The notes under the pieces: model-generated | What the model saw: only the letters and a program-made list of their open reading frames with translations | Databases searched by the model: none | What the model was told of the DNA's origin: nothing | Assembly (NCBI RefSeq): GCF_006716675.1 | Contig: NZ_VFPM01000002.1 | Coordinates: forward strand, 1,116,001-1,180,000 | Reading direction: 5' to 3' | Length of the DNA: 64,000 bases | Origin: Humibacillus xanthopallidus | GTDB lineage: Bacteria; Actinomycetota; Actinomycetes; Actinomycetales; Dermatophilaceae | Shown: in pieces, positions 26,807 through 35,396 of the stretch | How the letters are laid out: each line of letters starts with the position of its first letter | Position numbering within the stretch: position 1 is the stretch's first letter | Made by a program: the position numbers and the translations under genes

Positions 26807-27523
26807 TCAGAATCCGAAGTCGCCGCCCCCGAAGTCACCGCCGAAGTCGCCGCCGCCGAAGTCGCCGCCGAACTCCCCCCCAGCGAAGTCCTGGCCGCCG
26901 GCGTCTCCACCGGCGTCGCCACCGGCGTCGCCACCGGCGTCTCCACCGGCATCGCCGCCAGCATCGCCGCCTGAGTCCCCGCCGTCGGCCGACGCGTCGC
27001 CCGCCTCCTGGGCCTCGGGGGAGGACTCGTAGCCGCCGAGCATCATGTCGGCCAGGGCCGAGCCGACGACGACACCGGCGATCGTCCCGAGCATCGAGCC
27101 GGCGATCATGCCGCCCATCCCCATGCCGCCGCCCATGCGTCCGCCGCCGAAAGCCCCCTGGAGGTAGCCGGGGCGGTTCATCTCGGCGCGGGTCGCGCTG
27201 CGGGCGAGGTCGGCGGGCTGGTCGCTGCGGGGCCGCTCCGACTCCGGAAGGTCCTCGTTGAGGCGCTGGAGGACGAGCTGGCGCTGCTCGGGCGTCAGCT
27301 TGCCGAAGGCCTCGGTGTGCACGCGCTCGATGTCCTCGGGCGGTGCGGTGCGCAGCAGGTACTTGTAGCGGGCGATGGCCCGCTCGTCCTCCGTGGAGGC
27401 GCCCCCGCGGGGAGCGGGCACGGCGTAGGGCTGGCCCGTCGGCGCCGGCTGGCCGCTGGGCGCCTGCTGGGGGCGCTGCTGCTGCAGGGGCTCCCGGCCC
27501 AGCAGCTTGTCGAGGAATCCCAT
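26807..27523 (-). CDS. Unknown protein with glycine-zipper segment and Gly/Asp repeat tail
   Basis: 238 residues, not recognised as a named family. Residues 1-~45 are Gln/Pro rich; ~50-110 are helical and charged (YLLRTAPPEDIERVHTEAFG). A Gly/Met-rich stretch precedes a single hydrophobic segment (AGSMLGTIAGVVVGSALADM). The tail has six or more GGDA units and ends in repeated GGDFGG. That build recalls DUF2076 proteins, but the N-terminus differs. AAGGAG five nt before the ATG at 27523 fixes the start. The tail codons form 12-bp DNA repeats at about 26892-26975. Confidence 0.65.
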   Translation of the reverse strand: MGFLDKLLGREPLQQQRPQQAPSGQPAPTGQPYAVPAPRGGASTEDERAIARYKYLLRTAPPEDIERVHTEAFGKLTPEQRQLVLQRLNEDLPESERPRSDQPADLARSATRAEMNRPGYLQGAFGGGRMGGGMGMGGMIAGSMLGTIAGVVVGSALADMMLGGYESSPEAQEAGDASADGGDSGGDAGGDAGGDAGGDAGGDAGGDAGGQDFAGGEFGGDFGGGDFGGDFGGGDFGF

Positions 27524-27614
27524 GTCGTCTCCTTGCGTCGGCGTCGCGTGACGGTCGCGGGTGTCGCGCGGCCGGTATGCCGCGTGCGTCCACCCACGTG
27601 TCCTACCCAACGAC

Positions 27615-27652
27615 GCTGGGCCGGCCACCGTTCCTGCGGTGGCCGGCCCAGC
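27615..27652 (-). terminator. Terminator after the aminotransferase gene
   Basis: A perfect 16-bp stem: 27615-27630 pairs with 27637-27652 around a TTCCTG loop (core GGGCCGGCCACCG). It lies about 35 nt beyond the minus-strand stop at 27688. Confidence 0.75.
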
Positions 27653-27687
27653 GGCATACATCGGGGTCGTGCGGTGACGACGACTGC

Positions 27688-29127
27688 TCAGAGGTGGTTC
27701 TCGGCCTCGATGAGCACGCCACGCAGGCGGGACTCGATGTCGTCGAACTCCGTCGGGCCCATGATGAGCGGCGGCGCGAGCTGGATGACGGGGTCACCGC
27801 GGTCGTCGGCGCGGCAGTAGATGCCGGCGTCGAAGAGCGCCTTGGAGAGGAAGCCGCGCAGCAGACGCTCCGACTCGGCGTCGTTGAAGGTCTCGCGGGT
27901 GGCCTTGTCCTTGACGAGCTCGATGCCGTAGAAGTAGCCGGCGCCGCGCACGTCACCGACGAGCGGGAGGTCGAGGAGCTTGTCGAGGGTCGCCTTGAAG
28001 ATCGGGGCGTTCGTCTTGACCCGGTCGTTGAGGCCCTCGCGCTCGAAGATGTCGAGGTTGGTCATCGCGACCGCCGCCGACACGGGGTGGCCACCGAAGG
28101 TGTAGCCGTGCGGGAAGTAGGTCGTGCCGTTCCTGAAGGGCTCGAAGAGGCGGTCGCTCGCGATCATCGCACCGATAGGGGAGTAGCCGCTCGTCATGCC
28201 CTTGGCGCACGTGATGATGTCGGGCACGTAGCCGAAGTCGTCGCACGCGAACATCGAGCCGATGCGGCCGAAGGAGCAGATGACCTCGTCGGAGACGAGG
28301 AGCACGTCGTACTCGTCGCAGATCTCGCGGACGCGCTCGAAGTAGCCGGCGGGTGGCGGGAAGCAGCCGCCGGAGTTCTGCACCGGCTCGAGGAAGACGG
28401 CGGCGACGGTGTCGGGACCCTCGAACTCGATGGCCTCGGCGATGCGGTCGGCGGCCCAGCGGCCGAAGGCCTTCTCGTCGTCGCGCAGGTGCTCGGGTGC
28501 GCGGTACATGTTGGTGTTCGGCACCTTGTGCGCGCCGGGCACGAGCGGCTCGAACATCTCCTTGGCCGCAGGGATGCCGGTGATCGACAGGGCACCCTGG
28601 GGGGTGCCGTGGTAGGCGACCGCGCGGGAGATGACCTTGTGCTTCGTCGGCTTGCCGGTCAGCTTGAAGTACTGCTTGGCGAGCTTCCACGCGGTCTCGA
28701 CGGCCTCGCCGCCGCCCGTCGTGAAGAAGACGCGGTTGAGGTCGCCGGGTGCGTGGCTCGCGAGCCGCTCCGCGAGCTCGATCGCCTTGGGGTGCGCGTA
28801 GCTCCAGAGCGGGAAGAAGGCGAGCTCCTTGGCCTGCTTGGCTGCGGCCTCGGCCAGCTCCTCACGGCCGTGGCCCACCTGGACGACGAAGAGGCCGGAG
28901 AGACCGTCGACGTACTCGTTGCCGCGGTCGTCCCAGATCTTCCAGCCCTGGCCCTTCGTGATGATGGGCACGGAGTGGCCGAGACCGCCCTCGCCCTTCT
29001 CCTCGAAGACCGAGTGACGCGTGAAGTGCATCCACAGGTGGTCGCGGGCGGCGTCCGAGTGGAGCGCGCCCGTCGGTGTGCGGTGGTCGGAGGTGGGTTC
29101 CCACACCTCGTTCGGGTTGATGCTCAT
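27688..29127 (-). CDS. Class III aminotransferase (putrescine/polyamine-type)
   Basis: 479-residue PLP enzyme of the omega-amine/polyamine group. VFFTTGGGEAVETAWKLA binds the PLP phosphate region, DEVICSFGRIG carries the ring-contacting Asp, and ITCAKGMTSGYSPIGA holds the Schiff-base Lys. It likely transfers the amino group of putrescine (or a related diamine) to pyruvate or 2-oxoglutarate, giving 4-aminobutyraldehyde. Its ATG overlaps the stop of the Lrp gene by ATGA, and the aldehyde dehydrogenase for its product lies across the divergent promoter. Substrate inferred from context. Confidence 0.88.
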   Translation of the reverse strand: MSINPNEVWEPTSDHRTPTGALHSDAARDHLWMHFTRHSVFEEKGEGGLGHSVPIITKGQGWKIWDDRGNEYVDGLSGLFVVQVGHGREELAEAAAKQAKELAFFPLWSYAHPKAIELAERLASHAPGDLNRVFFTTGGGEAVETAWKLAKQYFKLTGKPTKHKVISRAVAYHGTPQGALSITGIPAAKEMFEPLVPGAHKVPNTNMYRAPEHLRDDEKAFGRWAADRIAEAIEFEGPDTVAAVFLEPVQNSGGCFPPPAGYFERVREICDEYDVLLVSDEVICSFGRIGSMFACDDFGYVPDIITCAKGMTSGYSPIGAMIASDRLFEPFRNGTTYFPHGYTFGGHPVSAAVAMTNLDIFEREGLNDRVKTNAPIFKATLDKLLDLPLVGDVRGAGYFYGIELVKDKATRETFNDAESERLLRGFLSKALFDAGIYCRADDRGDPVIQLAPPLIMGPTEFDDIESRLRGVLIEAENHL

Positions 29128-29627
29128 CGTGTACCCCAGTTGTAGAGCTGCTTGTTGAGTTTCAGGTAGACGAACGTCTCGGTCGCCGTGACACCCGGCA
29201 GCGGGCGGATGCGGCTCGTGAGCAGCTCGAGCAGGTGGTTGTCGTTCTCGCAGACGACCTCGGCCAGCACGTCGAAGCTGCCGGCCGTGGTCACGACGTA
29301 GGACACCTCGTCCATCGCGGTCAACGCGTCCGCGACAGCGGTCATGTCGCCGGAGACGCGCAGTCCGACCATCGCCTGGCGCTGGAACCCCACCTGCAGG
29401 GGGTCCGTCACCGCGACGATCTGCATGACGTCGGCCTCCAGCAGGCGCTGGACCCGCTGCCGCACGGCGGCCTCGGAGAGGCCGACCTCCGCGGCGATGG
29501 AGGCGTAGGACTTGCGCCCGTCGTGCTGCAGCAGCTCGATGATGGTCTTGCTCACCTCGTCGAGGTTGACCGAGGGTTTCCTGGTGGTGCCACCCCCGTT
29601 GTTGGCCACGCCCCGGATCGTCGTCAT
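29124..29627 (-). CDS. Lrp/AsnC-family transcriptional regulator
   Basis: 167 residues: N-terminal HTH (SYASIAAEVGLSEAAVRQRV) and a C-terminal RAM ligand/oligomer domain ending with TETFVYLKLNKQLYNW. It is translated together with the aminotransferase gene and is divergent from the aldehyde dehydrogenase, the usual position for a local controller of both arms. The effector is probably a polyamine or its product, by inference. The ATG at 29627 follows CACTAT by 6 nt; an upstream in-frame start at 29663 is less likely. Confidence 0.92.
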   Translation of the reverse strand: MTTIRGVANNGGGTTRKPSVNLDEVSKTIIELLQHDGRKSYASIAAEVGLSEAAVRQRVQRLLEADVMQIVAVTDPLQVGFQRQAMVGLRVSGDMTAVADALTAMDEVSYVVTTAGSFDVLAEVVCENDNHLLELLTSRIRPLPGVTATETFVYLKLNKQLYNWGTR

Positions 29628-29633
29628 GGCCCG

Positions 29634-29663
29634 ATAGTGACCTGTGGAACGCGCTGTTGGCAA
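29634..29663 (-). promoter_or_regulatory. Promoter of lrp-type gene and aminotransferase gene
   Basis: On the minus strand: TTGCCA (29663-29658), 18 nt, CACTAT (29639-29634), 6 nt, then ATG at 29627. Confidence 0.5.
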
Positions 29664-29704
29664 GTCCCCGAGCGACTGATTCCGAAGATTTATCTTCCGT
29701 AGGG

Positions 29705-29734
29705 TTCACCAAAGCGCAGTTTTGTGTCTAGCAT
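29705..29734 (+). promoter_or_regulatory. Promoter of the aldehyde dehydrogenase gene
   Basis: TTCACC (29705-29710), 18 nt, TAGCAT (29729-29734), 6 nt, then ATG at 29741. The AT-rich 30 bases before it, GAAGATTTATCTTC at 29684-29697 among them, form a near-perfect palindrome well placed for Lrp binding. Confidence 0.5.
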
Positions 29735-29740
29735 CGGCGC

Positions 29741-31189
29741 ATGACCTCGCAGCCGCGCCAGCTCCGCAACTTCATCGGTGGCCAGTACGTCGACCCCGAG
29801 ACCGACGCGACGACCGACATCGTCCACCCCTCCACGGCCCAGGTGGTCGCCAAGGCCCCCGTCAGCACGCAGGCCGACGTCGACCGCGCCTACGCTGCGG
29901 CGTCCACGGCCTTCGAGACGTGGGGCGACACGACACCCGCCGAGCGCCAGACCGCCCTGCTGAAGTTCGCCGACGCGATCGAGGCGCGGGCCGACGACTT
30001 CATCCGTCTCGAGAGCGAAAACACCGGCAAGCCGCACGCCCTGACGGCGAGCGAGGAGATCCCGCCGATGCTCGACCAGCTCCGGTTCTTCGCCGGGGCG
30101 GCGCGCGTGCTCGAGGGCAAGTCGGCCGGTGAGTACATGAAGGGACACACCTCGTGGATCCGTCGTGAGCCGATCGGCGTCGTCGGCCAGGTGACCCCGT
30201 GGAACTACCCGATGATGATGGCGATGTGGAAGATCGCCCCGGCGCTCGCCGCCGGCAACACGATCGTGCTCAAGCCGAGCGACACGACCCCCGAGACCAC
30301 CCTGCTCCTCGCGGAGCTCGCGTCCGAGTTCCTGCCCGAGGGCACCTTCAACGTCATCACGGGTGACCGCGAGACCGGCCGGATGCTCGTCGAGCACCAG
30401 ACGCCGGCGCTCGTCGCGATCACCGGCTCGGTGCGCGCCGGCATGCAGGTCGCCGAGAGCGCGTCGCGCGACCTCAAGCGGGTCCACCTCGAGCTCGGCG
30501 GCAAGGCGCCCGTCGTCGTCTTCGACGACGCCGACATCGAGGCAGCCGTCGAGGGCATCGCGATCGCGGGCTACTTCAACGCGGGGCAGGACTGCACGGC
30601 CGCGACGCGGGTGCTCGCCGGCCCGCGCATCCACGACGACTTCGTCGCCGCGCTCGCCGAGTATGCCGCCGGGTCCGCCAAGGTCGGTATGCCGGATGAC
30701 CCGGACGCGCTCTTCGGCCCGGTCAACAACCCCAACCAGGTCGCGCACGTCGGCGGCATGATCGACCGGCTGCCCGACCACGCCCGCATCGCTGCCGGTG
30801 GCCGGCGCGCCGAGGGCCTGGGCGACGGCTACTTCTTCGAGCCCACCGTGCTCGCCGGCCTGCGCCAGGACGACGAGCAGATCCAGAACGAGATCTTCGG
30901 CCCGGTCATCACGGTGCAGCAGTTCACCGACGAGGCCGAGGCGATCGCCTGGGCCAACGGGGTGCAGTACGGCCTCGCCTCGTCCGTGTGGACCCGCGAC
31001 TTCGGCAAGGCCATGCGCATGAGCAAGAAGCTCGACTTCGGGTGTGTGTGGATCAACACGCACATCCCGGTCGTCGCCGAGATGCCGCACGGGGGCTTCA
31101 AGCACAGCGGCTACGGCAAGGACCTGTCGATGTACGGACTCGAGGACTACACCCGCATCAAGCACGTCATGGCCAACATCGAGTCATGA
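29741..31189 (+). CDS. Gamma-aminobutyraldehyde dehydrogenase
   Basis: 482-residue NAD(P)-dependent aldehyde dehydrogenase. Oxyanion Asn in [13 protein letters not shown], general-base Glu in LELGGKAP and catalytic Cys in [11 protein letters not shown]. The C-terminus [20 protein letters not shown] is typical of 4-aminobutyraldehyde/betaine-aldehyde types. It would turn 4-aminobutyraldehyde, the product of the divergent aminotransferase, into GABA. A terminator separates it from potD. Confidence 0.88.
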   Translation: MTSQPRQLRNFIGGQYVDPETDATTDIVHPSTAQVVAKAPVSTQADVDRAYAAASTAFETWGDTTPAERQTALLKFADAIEARADDFIRLESENTGKPHALTASEEIPPMLDQLRFFAGAARVLEGKSAGEYMKGHTSWIRREPIGVVGQVTPWNYPMMMAMWKIAPALAAGNTIVLKPSDTTPETTLLLAELASEFLPEGTFNVITGDRETGRMLVEHQTPALVAITGSVRAGMQVAESASRDLKRVHLELGGKAPVVVFDDADIEAAVEGIAIAGYFNAGQDCTAATRVLAGPRIHDDFVAALAEYAAGSAKVGMPDDPDALFGPVNNPNQVAHVGGMIDRLPDHARIAAGGRRAEGLGDGYFFEPTVLAGLRQDDEQIQNEIFGPVITVQQFTDEAEAIAWANGVQYGLASSVWTRDFGKAMRMSKKLDFGCVWINTHIPVVAEMPHGGFKHSGYGKDLSMYGLEDYTRIKHVMANIES

Positions 31190-31193
31190 GCCA

Positions 31194-31220
31194 TCGCGCC
31201 GCCCGTTCCGGGCGGCGCGA
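31194..31220 (+). terminator. Terminator after the aldehyde dehydrogenase gene
   Basis: TCGCGCCGCCC and GGGCGGCGCGA form a perfect 11-bp stem with a GTTCC loop, directly after the stop and followed by ACTCTTGTG. Confidence 0.8.
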
Positions 31221-31329
31221 ACTCTTGTGCCTGACCACTCGTTCAGCACACCAGCGACCAGCACCACTCACGGGTCAGCGTCGATCCCCTCCACCCGGCC
31301 CCACGACAACCCCTGGAGAAGTGAAACCC

Positions 31330-32574
31330 ATGAACGACAAGTCATTCGACAAGGACAACCCGATCCTGCGAGCCGCGCTCATGCGGGGTCTCGTCAGCCG
31401 CAGGTCGGCGATGATGGGGGCCGCCGGCGTCGGCGCCGCCGCCTTCCTCGCAGCGTGCGGATCGGCCGGCAAGAACGCCTCCACGGGTGGCGCGTCCGGT
31501 GGCGTGGCGAGCCGCACCGCCGCGGCTGCCCAGGACATGTCCGACACCGAGAAGGTCGTCAACTGGTCGAACTGGACCGAGTACATCGACACGAGCGAGG
31601 ACGGCAAGAGCCGCCCGACGCTCGACGCCTTCCAGAAGCAGACCGGCATCAAGGTCAACTACACCGAGGACTACCTCGACAACGACGAGTTCTACGCGAA
31701 GGTGCGCCCCCTGCTCGAGGGCGGCAAGGACACCGGCCGCGACGTGTGGTGCAGCACCGACTGGATGGTCTCCCGCCTCATCCGCCAGGGGTACGTGCAG
31801 AAGCTCGATCTCGCCAACATCCCCAACGCGAAGAACCTCGACGACTCGCTGAAGAACGTCGAGTTCGACCCTGGCCGGCAGTACTCGCTGCCCTGGCAGA
31901 GCGGCTTCGCCGGCATCGGCTACAACCTCAAGGCCACCGGCGGCAAGAAGATCGAGTCGATCACCCAGCTGCTCACCGACCCCGCGCTCAAGGGCAAGGT
32001 CACGCTCCTCACCGAGATGCGCGACACCGTCGGCCTCGTGATGATGGAGCAGGGCAAGGACATCTCGAAGTTCACCGACGCCGACTTCCAGGCCGCGATC
32101 GACATGCTCCAGCAGGCCAAGGACTCGGGGCAGATCCTGCGCTTCACCGGCAACGAGTACACCGAGGGTCTCGCGAAGGGTGACATCGCAGCGTGCGTGG
32201 CCTGGACCGGTGACGTCGTCCAGCTGCAGTTCGACAACAAGGACATCCAGTACGCCCTGCCGGAGAAGGGCTTCACTCTCTGGTCCGACAACTTCGTCAT
32301 CCCGGCGCTCGCCAAGCACAAGAAGAACGCCGAGAAGCTCATCGACTACTACTACGACCCGGCCGTCATGGCGCAGGTCGCGGCGTGGGTCAACTACATC
32401 GCTCCCGTCAAGGGCACGGAGGAGGAGCTCGTCAAGATCGACCCCGAGCTCGGCAAGAACCCCCTCATCGTGCCGACCGACGAGGTGCTGGCTCGGGCCC
32501 AGGTCTTCCGCGGGCTGAGCACGGCGGAGGAGACGAAGTACAACAAGCTCTTCTCCGCGCTGACGACGGCATGA
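31330..32574 (+). CDS. potD: Polyamine ABC transporter substrate-binding lipoprotein (PotD-like)
   Basis: 414 residues. Signal region SRRSAMMGAAGVGAAAFLAAC combines a twin arginine with a lipobox Cys, so it is probably a Tat-exported lipoprotein. The mature part opens with VVNWSNWTEYIDTSEDGKSRP and has the periplasmic binding protein fold of the spermidine/putrescine group (ALPEKGFTLWSDNFVIP). It captures polyamine outside the cell for PotABC. Its TGA overlaps the potA ATG. Confidence 0.9.
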   Translation: MNDKSFDKDNPILRAALMRGLVSRRSAMMGAAGVGAAAFLAACGSAGKNASTGGASGGVASRTAAAAQDMSDTEKVVNWSNWTEYIDTSEDGKSRPTLDAFQKQTGIKVNYTEDYLDNDEFYAKVRPLLEGGKDTGRDVWCSTDWMVSRLIRQGYVQKLDLANIPNAKNLDDSLKNVEFDPGRQYSLPWQSGFAGIGYNLKATGGKKIESITQLLTDPALKGKVTLLTEMRDTVGLVMMEQGKDISKFTDADFQAAIDMLQQAKDSGQILRFTGNEYTEGLAKGDIAACVAWTGDVVQLQFDNKDIQYALPEKGFTLWSDNFVIPALAKHKKNAEKLIDYYYDPAVMAQVAAWVNYIAPVKGTEEELVKIDPELGKNPLIVPTDEVLARAQVFRGLSTAEETKYNKLFSALTTA

Positions 32575-33689
32575 GCGAGCAGAGCAAGGGCGACCTCAGC
32601 CTGGTCGCCCTCACGAAGTCCTTCGCGACCTTCACGGCCGTCCACCCGCTCGACCTCACCATCCCGCAGGGATCGTTCTTCGCGCTGCTCGGGCCCTCGG
32701 GCTGCGGCAAGACGACGACCCTGCGGATGATCGCCGGGCTCGAGGAGCCCACCGGCGGGCGGATCCGGATCGGCGAGACCGACATCACCGACACCAAGGC
32801 CTACCAGCGCAACGTCAACACGGTCTTCCAGAGCTATGCCCTCTTCCCGCACATGACGGTGGTCGACAACGTCATGTTCGGGCTGCGTCGGCGCGGCGAC
32901 AAGGACGCCAAGGCCAAGGCCAACGAGGTGCTCGAGCTGGTGCAGCTCGGACAGGTCGCGAACAAGAAGCCGACGCAGCTCTCGGGCGGCATGCAGCAGC
33001 GCGTGGCGCTCGCCCGTGCCCTCGTCAACCGGCCCGACGTGCTGCTCCTCGACGAGCCGCTCGGCGCGCTCGACCTCAAGCTGCGGCGCCAGATGCAGAT
33101 CGAGCTGAAGCGCATCCAGCAGGAGGTCGGCCTGACCTTCATCCACGTCACCCACGACCAGGAGGAGGCCATGACCATGGCCGACTCCATCGCCGTGATG
33201 AACGCCGGCCGCATGGAGCAGCTCGGCGACCCGGCGACGCTCTACGAACAGCCGCGGTCGACCTTCGTCGCCAACTTCCTCGGGCAGTCCAACCTGCTGC
33301 GGGCCCGGGTCAACCCCGGTGGCACCGACGACATGGTCACGGTGCGGGCCCATGACGTCGACCTCGAGGTCTCGCGGGAGCACCTTCCCGACGGCGTCGG
33401 CGACGTGTGGCTCGGCGTGCGGCCGGAGAAGCTGCGTCTCGGCGAGTCGGGTGGCCCGAACCACCTGCGCGGCATCGTGCGCGACGTGTCCTTCAGCGGT
33501 GTCGCCACGCAGTACTCCGTCGAGATGCCGTGGGGCCAGGAGCTCATCGTCATCCAGCAGAACGACGGGTCCAACCGGGCCACCCTCGGCGAGGCCGTCA
33601 CCGTCTCCTGGGCCGCCCAGCACGGATTCGCCCTCGATGCGTCGCAGGACGCAGAGGCCGGGGCCGAGCTGGTGGACGACCATGGCTGA
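32571..33689 (+). CDS. potA: Polyamine ABC transporter ATP-binding protein
   Basis: 372 residues. Walker A GPSGCGKTT, signature LSGGMQQR, Walker B VLLLDEPLGALD and switch His in HVTHDQEEAMTM are intact. A C-terminal TOBE-type domain (WLGVRPEKLRLG) is present, as in PotA. It powers uptake with PotBC. Its start overlaps the potD stop by 4 nt and its end overlaps potB by 8 nt. Confidence 0.93.
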   Translation: MSEQSKGDLSLVALTKSFATFTAVHPLDLTIPQGSFFALLGPSGCGKTTTLRMIAGLEEPTGGRIRIGETDITDTKAYQRNVNTVFQSYALFPHMTVVDNVMFGLRRRGDKDAKAKANEVLELVQLGQVANKKPTQLSGGMQQRVALARALVNRPDVLLLDEPLGALDLKLRRQMQIELKRIQQEVGLTFIHVTHDQEEAMTMADSIAVMNAGRMEQLGDPATLYEQPRSTFVANFLGQSNLLRARVNPGGTDDMVTVRAHDVDLEVSREHLPDGVGDVWLGVRPEKLRLGESGGPNHLRGIVRDVSFSGVATQYSVEMPWGQELIVIQQNDGSNRATLGEAVTVSWAAQHGFALDASQDAEAGAELVDDHG

Positions 33690-34596
33690 GACCGCGGTCC
33701 TGTCGACCGGCTCGGCAGCGCCGCCGAGCCGGCGCCGGCGCAACTGGGTGCCCTACGCGCTCCTGCTCCCCGGAATCCTCTGGCTCATCGTCTTCTTCGT
33801 CCTGCCGATGGTGACCCTGGCGTCGCAGTCGCTGCAGGAGGGCAACGTCGACGACGGCTACGTCTTCACGGCCAACTTCAGCATCTACGTGGACGCGCTG
33901 AAGCAGTACTGGCCGCAGTTCGTGCGTTCGTTCGTCTACGCCGGCATCGCCACGGGTCTCGCGCTCCTGCTCGCCTACCCGCTCGCCTACTTCATCGCGC
34001 AGAAGGCCGGACGCCACAAGAACCTCGTCCTCGTGCTCGTCATCGCGCCGTTCTTCACGAGCTTCCTCATCCGCACGCTCGCGTGGCGCACGATCCTCTC
34101 GGACGACTGGTTCATCACGACGTGGGCGCAGAACCTCCACATCACCGACTTCCTGCAGGCCGTGGGGCTCACCGACAACGACTCGCTGCTCAACTCGCAG
34201 TTCGCCGTCATCATGGGCCTGACCTACAACTTCCTGCCGTTCATGATCCTGCCGCTCTACACCTCGCTCGAGCGCCTCGACCCGCGGCTCATCGAGGCTG
34301 CGGGCGACCTCTACGCGTCGCCGTGGCAGACCTTCCGCAAGGTCACCTGGCCGCTGTCGCTCCCGGGCGTCGTCGCCGGCACCCTGCTGACCTTCATCCC
34401 GGCCGCAGGTGACTTCATCAACGCCCGCCTGCTCGGCAACACCCAGACGACGATGATCGGCTCGGTCATCGACGCCCAGTTCCTCCGGGTGCTCGACTAC
34501 CCGCTCGCGGCCGCGCTTTCGTTCATCCTGCTCATCCTCATCGTCGCCATGGTCTCGGTCTACGTGCGCCGGGCCGGAACGGAGGAGCTGCTCTGA
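33682..34596 (+). CDS. potB: Polyamine ABC transporter permease (PotB-like)
   Basis: 304 residues with six membrane segments after a short basic N-terminus. The EAA loop that contacts the ATPase reads EAAGDLYASPWQTFRKVTWP. APFFTSFLIRTLAWRTIL is characteristic of PotB-type permeases. The TGA overlaps the potC ATG by one base. Confidence 0.92.
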   Translation: MAETAVLSTGSAAPPSRRRRNWVPYALLLPGILWLIVFFVLPMVTLASQSLQEGNVDDGYVFTANFSIYVDALKQYWPQFVRSFVYAGIATGLALLLAYPLAYFIAQKAGRHKNLVLVLVIAPFFTSFLIRTLAWRTILSDDWFITTWAQNLHITDFLQAVGLTDNDSLLNSQFAVIMGLTYNFLPFMILPLYTSLERLDPRLIEAAGDLYASPWQTFRKVTWPLSLPGVVAGTLLTFIPAAGDFINARLLGNTQTTMIGSVIDAQFLRVLDYPLAAALSFILLILIVAMVSVYVRRAGTEELL

Positions 34597-35390
34597 TGTC
34601 CTGGATCAAGCGACACCTCATCACCTTCGCCGCGATCGCGGTGCTCATCTACATGCTCGTGCCCAACGTCATCGTGGCCGTGTTCTCCTTCAACGACCCC
34701 GCGGGCAAGTACAACTACACCTTCAACGAGTTCTCGACGGAGGCCTGGACCAACCCCTGTGGGGCGCAGGGCATCTGCGAGTCGCTCGGGCTCAGCCTGC
34801 AGGTCGGCGTCATCGCATCGCTGGCCGCAACGGCACTGGGCACGATGATCGCCTTCGCCCTCGGCCGGTACCGCTTCCGCGGACGGTCGGCGACGAACCT
34901 GCTCATCTTCATGCCGATGGCCACGCCCGAGGTCGTCATGGGTTCGAGCCTCCTGACGCTCTTCCTCATGCTCGGCGTCCCGTCCGGCCGCACGGCGATC
35001 CTCATCGCGCACATCATGTTCTGCGTGTCGTTCGTCGTCGTCGCCGTCAAGGCACGGGTCGCGACCCTCGACCCGAAGCTCGAGGAGGCAGCGGCAGACC
35101 TCGGGGCCAACCCGACGCAGACCTTCCTGCGGGTGACCTTGCCCCTGGCTGCACCCGGCATCGCGGCGGGCGCGCTGCTCGCCTTCTCGCTGAGCTTCGA
35201 CGACTACATCATCACGAACTTCAACGCGAGCCCGAGCTCGATCACCTTCCCGATGTACGTCTGGGGTGCCTCAGCGCGCGGCGTGCCCGTGCAGGTCTAC
35301 GTCATCGGAACCATCATGTTCCTCCTGGCTCTCATCGTCGTCATGACCGGCCAGCTCATCTCCAGCCGACGCAACCGACAGGTGGCCTGA
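34596..35390 (+). CDS. potC: Polyamine ABC transporter permease (PotC-like)
   Basis: 264 residues, six membrane segments; EAA loop EEAAADLGANPTQTFLRVTL. AFSLSFDDYIITNFN is a PotC hallmark. It is the fourth gene of potD-A-B-C, the standard order varying only by the binding protein coming first. The saccharopine-dehydrogenase-like gene begins 6 nt later. Confidence 0.92.
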   Translation: MSWIKRHLITFAAIAVLIYMLVPNVIVAVFSFNDPAGKYNYTFNEFSTEAWTNPCGAQGICESLGLSLQVGVIASLAATALGTMIAFALGRYRFRGRSATNLLIFMPMATPEVVMGSSLLTLFLMLGVPSGRTAILIAHIMFCVSFVVVAVKARVATLDPKLEEAAADLGANPTQTFLRVTLPLAAPGIAAGALLAFSLSFDDYIITNFNASPSSITFPMYVWGASARGVPVQVYVIGTIMFLLALIVVMTGQLISSRRNRQVA

Positions 35391-35396
35391 TCCAGC

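Noticed and set aside
26725..27261. Arginine-rich + strand frame
   Set aside because: It is the antisense of the Gly/Asp repeat protein, whose start has a clear ribosome-binding site on the minus strand.
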